From the NCBI RefSeq assembly GCF_016906535.1, contig NC_057376.1, positions 1,922,001 to 1,986,000 of the forward strand: DNA of 64,000 nucleotides, in the 5' to 3' direction. Position numbers and translations under genes: made by a program. Shown in pieces: positions 12,635-24,793 of the stretch (its first letter is position 1; each line of letters starts with the position of its first letter). The notes under the pieces are model-generated. The model was not told where the DNA came from, did no database searches, and worked only from the letters and a program-made list of their open reading frames with translations. The stretch comes from Rhizoctonia solani. Taxonomy: Eukaryota > Basidiomycota > Agaricomycetes > Cantharellales > Ceratobasidiaceae.

Positions 12635-13327
12635 TATGTCCTTTCAATAATGATGTATTGGAGATTTATTGGTGTTTATTCAGCCTGTATTAAAGTGTAT
12701 TCTAGCCAGCCGATCTGAATGTGAATGGCTGTAATAGTGTTGCATCCGAAAGCGATGGCTACATCTCAGCATGTTTGCTTGTATACCGTGATTATTCATG
12801 AGTATAATCCAAGCCTTTTGTACATCTGGTACACTGTAAATTTTTGTGTAGTCATTGACCCAGGTAAATTTAGATGCCGGTTGTGGATCAAAATTACGTC
12901 ATGCAACCAGAATTAAGAAGTTCCTAACGCCATATGGCGCCAGGCCACACCCATGAATAGCGCAGCAATCACCCGAATTTCAGGGCTCTTTTAGACCGGC
13001 CATCTCGCTCTCAGACCACCCCTCGTCTCAGAGAGTGAACGGGTTTGCCGGTAGGCCACATGAAGGCGCTACTCGCTACCCGCCTGGAGTTCACATTCTC
13101 TTAAACTCGCGGCTTTCGGCGCCGTGACGCTGCTTGTGTTGGAACTTAATCCTACCTACCCGCTTGCATCGTCTCGTCTGTCCGTAACTGGTCACGCCCA
13201 TATAATTCCTCATAACGCACAGGCCATCTTAGACAACTGCGCTGGTTAAGTTCGACCCAACCACTCTGGCTTTGAAGAACGCCTCGTTTCGGATCGATTT
13301 GACCCCGAATCTAACGGTGCCCGCCCC
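12635..13327. other. Intergenic or leader of the amidohydrolase
   Basis: No independent gene seen. The last 80 bp appear to be coding for the N-terminus of the following amidohydrolase (frames giving FEERLVSDRF just before 13300), so that gene probably starts upstream of 13328. Confidence 0.45.
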
Positions 13328-16300
13328 GTGCTACTTCAAAATGCGACAATTTGGACCGGTTTGAAAGGGGCTGACGGACGCGTTCAAGTGACCAAGGGAG
13401 ATTTATTACTGGCCAATGGGCTTATTCAGGCAATCTTCGAAGGTGAAATGAGTACAATCGATCTCATTAAACGAGGTTTTAAGAATGAGGGAATCGAGTT
13501 AAAGAATGTTCAGGGGGCGTGGATCACTCCGGGTATGTACCAGTAGCGGCTGGCGCGTCGTTGGCAGACCACTCATTAATCTGGCAGCTATATTCGATCT
13601 CCACTCTCATGTGGGAGACTCGTCTATACCATCCTTCAAGGGCACAGGCGACGATAATTCGTTAAAAGCTCCGGTCCAACCTTTCCTTCGCTCTATCGAT
13701 GGTGTTAACACCCACGACGAGGCGTTCAAATTGTTTCGTGCTGGGGGCGTCGCGACTTCGTTGGTTCTTCCAGGAAGTGCTGACAACAATGGTACTTGAG
13801 CCCCCAAGAGGGTTATTCGCCCCCCATAACCGGAGCGAGGAGGATAATGCACCAAGGTGGAGACATATTAAGCATGCGGTGAGTACTATATCTCAGTCTG
13901 TCCCTTTAACCTCGGCGATATAACTATACCACAGTGTGGAGAGAATCCCTCAGGAGTATACTTCCAGACACGAATGGACAGCATCTGGAATTTTCGACAA
14001 GTCTACAACCGTGCGCGCGAGGTTCTAAATAAACAGAACAGATACTGTGCTAGTGCCCAGACTGGGAGGTGGGTGACATACGTGGAGAGGATTTCCCTGA
14101 GGATCTAGAATACGAGTCTTTGGTGGATGCTTTGAGGGGACGTGCGAAGGTCCACGTTCATTGTTATGAGGCTGGTAGGTTTAGTTTTCTACTTAGATGG
14201 CTCCAGTCTAATCGGCCTTGACCAGTCGATTTGGACGGGATTGTGCGGGTAAGCCATACAGAACTTCTAAAATACTCGATGGAACTCATGGCTTTTACTC
14301 TAGTTATCCAACGAATTTAAACTTCCCATCGCTGCATTTCATCACGCACACGAAGCATATCTTGTTCCAGACTTGATCAAACAAGCATACGGAAAACCAC
14401 CCGCACTTGCTATTTTCTCGAGTTTTGCTCGGTATAAACGAGAGGCCTACCGCGGGTCACCTTATGCTCCCAAAATTCTTAATGAAAATGGTTTGCGTGT
14501 GGCCATGAAGGTGAGTGTTTTTCATAATTCAACTCTGCTGTGCTGGGTGAAGTTAATTGAGTTATGTTTGTAGTCCGATGGACCTCCAGCTATCAATGCC
14601 CGGTATCTCTTTTACGAAGCTGCTCAGGCTCACTACTACGGACTCCCGGAAGACGAAGCAATCGCCTCCCTGACATCTACTCCCGCCCAGATTGCAGGAT
14701 ATTCTCATCGCCTCGGATACATCAAACAAGGATACGATGCTGGTAAGTAGCACTAGGTATCCCACAGGGGTCACGCTGACCTTATTTGGTTGAAGATATC
14801 GTTATATGGGACTCACATCCTCTTTCTCTTGGCGCAACACCCCAGCAGGTTTACATTGACGGGTCTCCACAACTTGATGAACCTTTGTTTTGTCCAAACC
14901 CGACTGGGCTCAAACATCTCCACACACTCCATCGTGGGAGAAGGAAGCTAAAGAAACCAAGAGTCAGAAGGACTGCCAGAACTTCTCGGCTCACAAAATC
15001 CCGACACGATCATTTTCAAGAATGTTGGCTCATTTATGCGAGACAAGCCCCAAGTACTTCGTCGAGGCGACATCATTATCGCTTCTCGTGGGCGTGTTGT
15101 ATGCGTCGGCGCTTGTACTAACTATGCTACTCACAAGGCAAAAGTCGTTGATTTGCAAGGCGGATCAATCATTCCAGGCCTGATATCCTCGGGTGCATCC
15201 ATCGGTTTGGTCGAAATAGACCAAGAACCCTCGACAAACGATGGGAATGTACCTGACCCCCTGGAAAGGGATGTTCCTACCATTGTTGGCAGCGATAAAT
15301 TCTTGGTCAGAGGAGTCGATGGACTATCGTTTGCAGGCCGAATGCATTGTGAGCTCTATCTTTGAGTAACCAGTGGCGTTTTAGCTGAGTTTTTAACAGA
15401 TTATCGCACCGGGGTGGCGTGACAACTATCATTGAGGCGCCCTTTTCGCCTGGGCTTATTCAAGGCGTGAGCGTTGCCTTCCGCTCCGGAGCCAAACATA
15501 AGCTGCAGCCAGGAGCAATATCGCGTCGTGAAGTTGCTTTGCATGTTCTGTTCGGCTCGTTCGCGGTCAGGACTCAGGATACGGAATTAGCACAAAAATA
15601 GCCACCCTAAGGAGGCTGCTACTTGATGCGGAGGAAGGGAGTGTATATGCAAGGGTTGTCAAGGTAGGCTCTCCGAAGTGAGCGCTATTAAATGCTTATC
15701 CGAATCGCAGGGAGAGCTACCGCTTGTAATTTTGGTCGAAAATGCGGATATTATGACCACTCTTCTCGACCTCAAGAGGGAGATCGAGGATACATCTGGA
15801 TCCGTAATACACTTGGTGTTCTCTGGGCAACCGAAGCTCATATCATCGCGGACAAAATAGCTGAAGCGAATGTGGGCATTATTCTGGCACCGTTGAGATC
15901 TATACCTTATATCTGGGACCAAGTCGATAGTATGTTTTCTAGCTTCTCCAGTGTTCAGAAGTTGATTCTTGTGTCGTTGAAGTATCCCCGGGCCTCCCCT
16001 TTCACGGCACACCACTCCAAATCCTTCAAGAAGCAGGTGTGACAGTTGGATTAGGTAGCCCATCTATCATAGTCACGCAAGCGTGGGACGTACCCCAAAC
16101 AAGGTTTTCTCGGATGGGTAAGTTCGTTTCAACAGCCCCAAATCATAGAGCTCTTACACTCTTTTTAGGCCATCGCAGATTCCAACGGTACCCTAAGCAT
16201 CTCTGGAGCTTTGGCTCTCTCTACCACAAATTTGAAAAAGTTGTAACTCTGCTGCTCGATTACATTGCATCCTGGTACTTACTTTGTATTCCCAGGCTTT

Positions 16301-16422
16301 ATAGATTGCCGGATCTAGATACCGACCTTGTTGCATACCGCGGTGGAGATGCGCTTAGTTATTCCAGCAAAACGGTTGCGGTCATGTCCACTGAACGAGA
16401 GCAAAACGATTTGTTTGAGTGA
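13328..16422 (+). CDS. Amidohydrolase-superfamily protein with two domain copies (frameshifted)
   Basis: Related to the large fungal secreted or membrane amidohydrolases often listed as CE9-like. The N-terminal half has LLQNATIWTG, the metal-binding FDLHSHVGD (about 13590-13620), HCYEA (about 14160), AAFHHAHEAY (about 14325-14355) and SDGPP (14575), matching the HxH, His, His and Asp order of the fold. From about 15020 a second, shorter copy begins (NVGSFMRDKP, then VVDLQGGSIIPGL) without the HxH motif, as is usual in this family. Clear introns: 13533-13587, 13879-13934, two at about 14175-14222 and 14250-14305, then 14512-14573, 14741-14795 and 15351-15401. The frame breaks at several single-base positions, and about 20 conserved residues are missing near 13795. 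The substrate is unknown and the true start lies upstream. Confidence 0.75.
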
Positions 16423-16717
16423 ACTTTGTATATAACACCTTGCCTCCGATGTAATACAACGCAATTTGCGTCTATTTAATTACATATATGCACCGATCGA
16501 CCTGCGACATAACGATTAAACACGACCTTGGCTTGTATCCCTCATGTGGGATAGATACCCTTGCTACAGGCTTAGCATTTCGGCCTGCGTCCTGGTGGCA
16601 TGTGTCGAAATACATAGGATTAATCTTGTGTGTATGGTCATGTAACAATCTATTGTACTCAGAGTATTCCATGCGCTGAGAATATACATTAGTACTAGCC
16701 ATAAAATTTGGCAATAG

Positions 16718-17317
16718 TTACGACTTTTGACCCCTCTCAGCATCCGCCTCTGCCTCCAAAGTTTCAACAGGCTTCCAAATATCCTTTGTAGCATGCATCA
16801 ACTCGTACAATTGGCCGATTTGTTCGCTTGACATCTAGGAAAGACATCAGCTTTAGGCGTATCTTGTACCTCATATCGCACCTTTTCGAAAACAGTAGGA
16901 TCCATTCGCCTTCCAGTGAATCGCTCAAATCCTCCAGCCGAATTGGCCTGTTGTTCCATTTGATCGAGATACATCTTCCATTGGGACAAGAACCCAATAA
17001 TGTGTACTGGGTTATCTATTTTTTGGTGTCGTTTAAATTCTAGGGGCCCAAATATCAAGTTCCCTCCCTTTGGGTAGCAGAAAAGATACCTACCAGCCTT
17101 TACATAATCGTCTCCCAGAATTCTCATCTCAGTGGGTAGATTGCGATGCACCCGTAGCAATCGGCGATATAACCTATCTAGGAGATGGTTAAGCTAGCAA
17201 AGAACCCAGAGAACATGAGCCGTACGGTGTAGGTGGTAGGAGCGTTGCGCTTGCTTCTCTTAAATTGAGAGGCTTGGTGCCCACTGATTGAGCAAGACGA
17301 GTGAGGGAAACCCGCAT
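16718..17317 (-). CDS. SDH7: Succinate dehydrogenase assembly factor 3 (ACN9 family), intact
   Basis: Mitochondrial LYR-family chaperone that helps mature the iron-sulfur subunit Sdh2 of complex II. After splicing it reads through: ATG at 17317, a basic presequence-like N-terminus, then [47 protein letters not shown] and the end [16 protein letters not shown], followed by an acidic tail to TAA at 16718. These are the hallmark motifs of ACN9/SDHAF3. Introns (in + coordinates): 17174-17225, 17040-17093 and 16835-16881, all GT-AG. Length (about 150 residues after splicing) is normal for fungi. No frame defect is seen, which contrasts with the damaged large genes on both sides. Confidence 0.93.
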
Positions 17318-17925
17318 CTTATATTATTATGCTGCTAGAGAAAATATGGTCGAGGCAATGTTTGTCTATTTATCCGAATCCGAATTGGACCAGTCGTGGT
17401 CAGTCAAATGCGATGATGACCATTCGGATTCACCTCGCATTACGTCACTCACAGGGCCCTGATAATCCGATCAGTTCCGTACGGACTCAAAATTTGCTTT
17501 CGACACTAACCACATCCTCCAATACCGCTGGCCAGGTAAGCTGAGATTTTCCATTCTATAAATGTTAGGCTTCCGTCTCCACTTTTCTCGTATGACGAAC
17601 ACAAACCTCATGCAATTAGGAAGTGCCGTCTGAAGTTTGCTTTTTGCAACCTACGTCGACGCCGGGTTCTCTGATTTATTATTTCCCCTCCCTGTTAATG
17701 TTAACCTATCTCATTGATTGTCACTGACGCTCTGTTAATCGCAGATAAAAACAATGCGAGCATAATACGGCATACCAGGTCGTATTCAAGCCTTTTGTGA
17801 GATTCCTGGGTCCTTAAATCTATGCATATGTACTTGGAGAAGTAGTATGTATTAAAGCTTGAGTTAACTGATCCACGAGACAATGTAAGCTTCAATAATC
17901 GATTAATCAGGATAGCTAGATACTG
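17318..17925. other. Intergenic
   Basis: Promoter side of SDHAF3. An open frame at 17329-17544 has no recognisable features. AT-rich, no repeats seen. Confidence 0.45.
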
Positions 17926-18250
17926 TTGCTAGCCTTAAGAGATAACTACATTTATTCTGGGCCAAGTCTCAATAGGACAACATCTAAAAGTTTCAAATAC
18001 AAATTGACTTTACATGTAATCATTGTGAGGACCACCTGGATGCTTTCGAAGTATTTAGCCCCATCTTTAATAAATTCGCTCGGTTTTGGACCACTTAATC
18101 CGCACTCTTTCGTCAGCTCACGCAAGTGGTTATTTAACGCCTTGCTGACAAAAACTCGACCTTGTTGTATATTGGCAAACTCTCTGGAGCTCCAATAGCT
18201 CGCGGGGACTACGGAAAGCTCATCTGGTAAGAATAGGTGTTCGCAGAGAT
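17926..18250 (-). pseudogene. Fragment of an HSPA12-like Hsp70 gene
   Basis: Read on the - strand, about 18225 to 17990 gives GRVFVSKALNNHLRELTKE and a following GAKYFES. This corresponds to the segment of HSPA12-like proteins after the actin-like phosphate-2 loop, the same place as GAIFVNRAFEALL in the fuller gene at 18759-21038. Nothing convincing on either side joins it into a gene; the stretch 18251-18758 has only weak resemblance. It looks like the remnant of a tandem duplicate. Confidence 0.5.
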
Positions 18251-18758
18251 AGAGGTTATCTTGATGCTATGATCCTTGTGATTAGTTCTTGGGTAAAGTG
18301 CTACATTACCTTTACCATGTTTTGTTGCTCATTCGATCCTCCCCTCTCAAAAGTTCCCCCTTACGTTATCCCCCAGGCCCGGTATCGCCATGACTGATCT
18401 CGACTGGTCAAGCGTAACAGAAGACAGTAGTGACAGGTAGCACTGATAAGGTACATGCATATGAGGGATAGTATATAACCTGAAGCTATCTCAATACTGG
18501 CTTTCGAGTAGTAGCTAGTAAACTCATTAGAAGGGGCACCGTGCTAGTACAGTGAGCATTATGTTGATCCAATCTTCTAATTCACTTCGCAGAACCATTT
18601 TCCCACGCATGTATTCACGAGTGGTTGATCAAAACAGCGTATATGGTAGACATTTGTATCAAACAATCGTAGGACTAAAATACAACACACAAGGCGATTT
18701 TCGATCATTCCTGGAGGCGTGTCCTTCAAAATGGTTAAACACCAAGTAAGCGCCTTGC

Positions 18759-21038
18759 TCAGACAATTGGGTCCCAAGGAACTAATGTGGCTTCGGTGGT
18801 ACGCGTAATGCCCTGGAGTAATATAATATCAGCACTTGCTTGTACCTACAAATACATAACTCACATTTTGCTTCCATTCAATCCACCCATGAAGTTCTGT
18901 GCCTCCAAATTGTAAACATACATCAATTCCCATTTCCCAGTACCCCAAGCCTGGTAACAAGCCCTCCTCGTATTTTAGAGCCCCTTCCAAGTTCCATATC
19001 TCGGCTTTAATTACGCCCACTTTGTGGAACACCATCAAGTCGCCTTTCATTGGTTTAGTTAGTCTGCTTCTGTGTTGGTGCAATTACATTCATATACAGA
19101 CCGTTATTATCTAACCCCCATACACGAATGGAACTCCCCCAGCGCCCCAAAGAAATGTCCCTCCCGTCAAGTTCCTCTATCCAAGGTAAACATGGCCGAG
19201 AACAAATTATCCCATAAGAGTAATACGGAGCGCGTGCAAACACATTGCGGGCAATCCCCCAGAATACAGCGCCATCGGCAACGGCTTTGGAACTTGGGAC
19301 CGTATCTTATAATTCGGTTCTTTTATTTACCTAAAATAGGATAACTCACGTGGACTCATTTGCAAGTAATTTGTATGTTTCCTTCATGCTTCTTTTTCAA
19401 GGCGCTTCGAAGATATGGGTTGTCCCCAAAGCCTCCTACCAGTAAAAGGTGCTGTGTGATGTGAATTAGCTTCATTTATATAGACAGTATCTTATTCTTA
19501 CACTAACACTTAAATCTCCTAGAAGGTCATTCACATTCGAAATGATAGGCTTGACGCATTCATCGAAGCATTCTTTGACATCATAACTTGTGTTTACACT
19601 TGCTTAGTACATCTGTCGAAAGCTTTTCACTGAATACCTACCTAGACACTTCTACATAACCACGGTGGATTTTATGTGAGTCCGTATTTTTGCCACGGGA
19701 AATTCCCCTGCCCGCCACTTTGATACGTATTTTGGGGGCAGAATCTGAATCGTTGTGATCATATTTTCGCTTAACGGATTCAAAGTCTTGAACCCCTGCC
19801 TCGGTATATTCGTCTACTTCTTCTTTGCCCCACTAAGGCCTAGACCGCTCATCCATTTGTTGAGCAGGGCTTCAAATGCTCGATTCACAAAAATAGCACC
19901 GGCTTGTATAGCTATTTGTCAAGATAGTAAGCTATATTTCAACACAAATCATATTGGAGACTCATGCAGATGTGCGTACTTCCTTTAGCTACAAGTCTGG
20001 TTCTGTAGAGATTACTGAATATAAGGTCGTATCGACTGTTGAACCTCCAGCGTCGCAGACCGCAAACATAGACCCCGGCTACATCGCATACGCGTTGATA
20101 TCAGTGTATATGGTTCAAGCGGAGGGGCGGGAGTGGCTGAACCAAGTTGAGCCACTTACCTTCAGTTCGGTACTAAGATTGGTATGCTGAATACAGTAAT
20201 GGACTGATGCTTCTGCTTCTGTCACGAAGCTGATGTTTTTGGCAATCGTAGATTGGGATGTGTTGAATACACCACATTTAACCGCTGCATTACGCAGAAA
20301 GGCTTGTTCCCGGTTACTCCACCCGTTTGGATGCCCTATAACAATCTGCATTGTTGACATATACTTCTCCCATATTGATTTACCATCGATGATACGATCC
20401 TCAAAACAAATCTTTGTTTGTTCGAAGATGTACCCTAGAAAATCAGAGTATATCTTGGGTAAAGGAGGCAGCCTCTCATTCAGATCTTAAAAGAAAGGGA
20501 TTGGTGGTTCCAAATCCAGGTTTGGGTCGGCGCAACTGGGAGCTTTAATACGGTCATATCACTCACCTTCCAGCTTGAATTTCTTCCTCAAACGAACGGG
20601 CTGTAGGTGTAGCTTGAATTCTTTGGCCAGCGTCCAGCCCTGTTTTTGCGCTTCTTCCTGGTCGCGAGATACTGCGTCCGCTCCGAATGAAACCGCCTGT
20701 CATACCATAAGCTCAATGTATGCCCAACAAGTTTGAAGCATGCCTTTTTATTATCATCATACCATACTACGGTAGGTATCTTCGCGCTTCCCCTACCATC
20801 CGTTTGTCCCGGCCATTGCTGAATACGATGTATTTTTGGCTTTTGACCTGAGAGCCACATTTGAGCTGGATTCTTTTTAGTTGGTAGTTATTGATCATAT
20901 ACCTTTTATTAGATACGTGAAAGCTACTCCGCTATGAGTCGCGCCGATATCAACTCCGATAACAATCTTGTTTTCACTTGGCCATATTCCATCAGTTACT
21001 CGAGGCCCATTTTGAATAGGCCCGCCTTGTGATGCCAT
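18759..21038 (-). CDS. HSPA12-like Hsp70 family protein (frameshifted)
   Basis: ATPase-fold protein of the divergent Hsp70 group common in basidiomycetes. From ATG at 21038: a short N-terminus, IVIGVDIGATHSGVAFTYL (phosphate-1 loop), WPGQTDGRGSAKIPTVVWYDD, then IVIGHPNGWSNREQAFLRNA and ISFVTEAEASVHYC (about 20350-20190), FAVCDAGGSTVDTTLYSV (phosphate-2 loop, about 20060-20010), HLLLVGGFGDNPYLRSAL (adenosine loop, about 19455-19400) and LQFGGTELHGWIEW near the end. Stop TGA at 18759 after a last short intron. Several introns of about 50 nt fit. Problems: a TAG at the end of the segment near 19990, where the family has Gln, and 1-nt shifts near 19825 and around 19350. Function in these fungi is not established. 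Confidence 0.8.
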
Positions 21039-21671
21039 GCTGTGGCTTCGTGAGATGTGGCTGATTCAAATATTCTGAGATGTCTGTACACCTGTGACTA
21101 TCGTGGCAGGTATTCATAGTTGAAGATGCCTCACAACTGAATAGAGTGTAACTTGTTGCAGAAATTCAACTCTTGTACTCGCATACAGGAGGTGGCAAAC
21201 CGCACGAGTGGCAATCAATTCAGTCCTGGCCTCGTCACTCAAACATAGCCACCTTTAGCCACGTGATTCGCTCAATCATCGAGACTCTGCTGGAGTGAGA
21301 AGTATGCAGGACCTGCCGCCTTGCATGGTATAAGGTCACATAAAACTCAACAAGTACTTGATGTACTTTCGCCGCACTATTACTCGGATACGAGTTCAGC
21401 GGTCCAGACGTGTGTACAGCCACTTGGTACGGGTGACTCAGAAAGTACAAGTCACAGTCGGGGGGTTCGATATGGCATCTAGGTATACACCTACTGCTGT
21501 TCAAGTAAAGCGAAAAAATTGTTCGTAAAAGATGCATTTAATATCCTAGCCCAAAACAGAAAATCCTTGACTGATACTCAGAACAATCGCCCTTTAATAA
21601 ATGAACGTAACTTAACGCCACAGAACCAAACACATTTGCCCGTTGAAGAAGAACAAGGGGGTCGCATAGTT
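21039..21671. other. Intergenic
   Basis: Lies between the Hsp70 start and the SET gene stop. No gene, repeat or RNA recognised; an open frame on the - strand at 21235-21537 looks random. Confidence 0.45.
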
Positions 21672-24379
21672 CTACGACACCCCCGTGAAAATGATCTCAA
21701 AGCACCTCGGAGCACCACAAAGGCACCTTTCAAACACCTTGGTTTTCCCCCCTGACCTGACTTCTTTCTTGATTTTCCGTACTATGCTCTGTCCTGTTTC
21801 CCCCAGGAGCATATAATCAACAAGTGTTTCTCTATTCAGTAGAAACAGAGCACACACCTCCTCATCATAAACGTCCAATCCAGTGTACGAAAACGTCAGT
21901 TCGGACCCTGCTTTTACATCCACACAGGTGAAAAGCGCGATAAGTGGTTTCTGAATGTCCACATCGTCGCAGTAATATGCAGTCAGTTTCAGATTCGGTT
22001 CGCATGAATGATTGAAGAAGCGCGTGAACTATGGAACCTCGTGAGTAGGGAAAAATGCTAAAATCAAGCAACAGGGAAGGAACGTACATTGAGTACATAA
22101 GTGCGTCCAAAGTTATCGTACACCCCTATTCATATATCCATGAGTCCAGGGAGGCGTCAGAATAACAATAAACTCACGGAGCTCGTTTGCTAGCCATTCC
22201 CTCGGTCAACAATTCTCCAGTATATATACCGATGAATCTTCCAGCCGGAATGTTCTCCTTTGCAAACGCCTGTGTCACATATGAACATCAAATCAGTCGA
22301 TTAATGCGCCAAACAGTGCCCACCCCATCCCTTTCCCTTGGTCTTCCTAATCGAGATATCGTACTTGCGACCTTGTTGCAGGACTATGTGTCCGTTACCT
22401 CCAGAGACGCACACACGTTACGCAAAAACAAGATACCCACCTTGTTCGAACACTCTAGGTCACAACTACACTTACTATTACACCCAAACACCGCCCATTC
22501 TGATACTTGATCGTCCCATCCTCAGCACACCCAAACCCAGTTGTCCCATCCATATCTCCACCATACTCGGCGTAGTACCTCTCTTGCCTCCGGACGCACG
22601 AACAGTCCTATTTTCTGGGTCGCACGGACCAAGGCAAATCGCACCCTTCCAGCGCATCCAATCAGTTTGGGGACATTGGTCCCATAGAGCATCGTATTAT
22701 AGTAGACGAACTCCCAAGGCGGACACGGTTCTGAATCCACCATGTTCTCAACCTGTATCGCGGACGCACAGGGCTCGGTCAAGCGCATCGCGTCGTCCAT
22801 GTACGCTTCAAAAACCCGGACGCCGATGCTCTTGCGATACGAGTCGGGCATCGAGTTGACTAGGTCCACGCGCCAGGTGACGAGCTCGTCCCCGGGATGA
22901 TGACCTCGTCTTTGATTTGCGCACGCTGCTTTGATGGGGAGAGATTCTGGGAAGGTTCGTCTGGGACTGGTGGTCGGAGGTTGGGTTGCGGAGCGCGCAT
23001 ATTGGGAATCTGGGGTGGTGTCTGGGGCGGGATGCTGGCGCCGAGTCGGGGGAACTTGAACTCTCGTGAAGAACCTCGTCATCGGAAGACTAGAGAAGGT
23101 GTTAGTGGGGAAACCGCCTGGTCAACGTTAAAGGGCCTGACCGAATGTTCTTGACTTGAAACTCTCTGAGCAAATGACTCGAAACCAACAGTATTTTCCT
23201 TTGTATGAATCGATTCGATGTTTGGGACTGCGCGGAATGAGTAGATGCACCCGAGGCTGGTGAGGCTCTTGAAGTCCCGGCAGGCTGGACGAGAGGTAGG
23301 GCCGTTGTGCGCCGTTTGGCGGGTACGTTCTCGGGTGCGTCACTGGCCTTCCTTTTCTTCTTTCCTATTTTATTGTGAAGTCGAATCCGTGGTCTCTGCT
23401 TGTATGTGTATGCAGCTGCCCAGCTGACGAGAAACTGGCCATACAATCTCCGATGCTACAATCAAATGTTTCTGGCACATCGAGACTGACACTTTCGACG
23501 GCTTCAGCAGCTTGTGCGACTCCTTGTCCTGGCCAGTCAGTTCGTCATAGAGTGACACATTTGCAATAGATTCTACCAATGGCTCAGGCTCGGGTTCAGT
23601 CTCGGAGGTAGGTGAACTCGGAATCGGGCGCTCTTCCGGGGAGAAGCCTTATTTACGGGTTCCTTTTCGTCGTCTGCGTTTTCGCTAGTGGAACTATTGC
23701 TTCCAAGAACTATGCTTTTCTGTTCTGGCTGGCCAGCCAATAGGGTTTCTACCATTTCGCTTGATGACTGGGACTCTGCATCTGAACTTAACCTGGTAAG
23801 CGGTACGATACACATTCTGATTAGCTGGCGGAGATTTCTTTGGGGTGGAGAAGGGTGTTGCGATTAGAAGAAGCGTGGTGCGGTAGCTCCGCTTTGTCTA
23901 GTTTGGCATTGAGTGAAAGTTTTCTAGTTACTGGAACTCTGGGCTTGGGACGAGGTCGAGAAGTTCGAGAGGCGCTTGCGATTGCTTTTGATACTGCAGA
24001 CCGGTAGGGTTCTCCAAGTGACTGGGGTTGTTTGGACGTATAGGAGAGGTGTTTAGCCCGGGTTGGGGCGAGTTTGAGCCTGAGCCTGAAGAAACAATCG
24101 TGATCGTTTCCGGGGGTTCCTGAGTTATGTTAGCTGCAAAAACGAGCAAATTGACATCGTTGAACACTCACAGGTGCTGATGTCTGCTGCGGGGGAGGTA
24201 GAGGTTCATCATCCTCGTCAGAGGATATCTCGATAATTTCTATATCGACTTAGAGTTGTTTAAAAATAAGTGTATAAGGTATCGCTTACCTTGTTCGACC
24301 CTCGCGGAGCACTCTGTCTTGGTTTAGGGCGCGCCAGTGCTTGTTGGATTGGTCGTGAAGTCCCGCCTCGTTTCGCCAT
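21672..24379 (-). CDS. SUV39/Clr4-type histone H3K9 methyltransferase (frameshifted)
   Basis: Predicted nuclear SET-domain enzyme that methylates H3K9. From ATG at 24379 there is a basic N-terminus, an EIIEISSDEDDEPLPPP stretch resembling a SUMO-interacting motif (about 24245), and a long disordered Ser/Pro region. Next come ENMVDSEPCPPWEFVYYN (about 22740), a Cys-rich pre-SET with RYYAEYGGDMDG (about 22580-22560) and ending CNSKCSCDLECSNK, then the SET domain: RKYDISIRKTKGKGWG, FAKENIPAGRFIGIYTGE, YDNFGRTYVLN, RFFNHSCEPNL (about 22025-21990) and ELTFSYTG. The post-SET CLCGAPRC ends the protein. The pre-SET and SET parts sit in more than one frame because of 1-nt shifts near 22630-22590, and introns of 50-60 nt separate exons. 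ELTFSY has Ser where most family members have Asp. Joining of the N-terminal exons to the SET part is inferred. No chromodomain seen. Confidence 0.8.
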
Positions 24380-24793
24380 AGTATCAAATAAAATAATATC
24401 CAGAAGAAAACAAAGCAAAGTTATAAATCTAGAGAGTCGCTAGTGATCGGTGGGAGATAGTCGATGTTAAAATGAAAGAATCACACCACAAGCTCCAGTA
24501 ACCGATGAGGGGTAAATCTACTTCCTAAACAGGCCGTTACGTAGAACCACCAATTCCGCTTATCAAATCAAGCTCCCTAAAAGCATATAGATACACTGAA
24601 ATGAAAGTAGAGTTTGTCGCTGCGAGCCAATGAGTGTCCCAGAGAAAGGCAACCAGTCAAAGGTGGACGAAGTCACCCCATCTGTACAGCTAAGCGCCAG
24701 CCTGCAGGGTATTGTTTGTTTGTCATAAATAATCACGGGTCTGCACCCCCAAGTCCAGTGACTCTTCCTCCCCCTTCGGATAATATAATCGCG
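24380..24793. promoter_or_regulatory. Shared divergent promoter region (SET gene / HDAC gene)
   Basis: 414 bp separate the two predicted ATGs, which point away from each other. The only other content seen is an open frame that is simply the upstream extension of the HDAC frame. No specific factor sites can be named. Confidence 0.55.
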
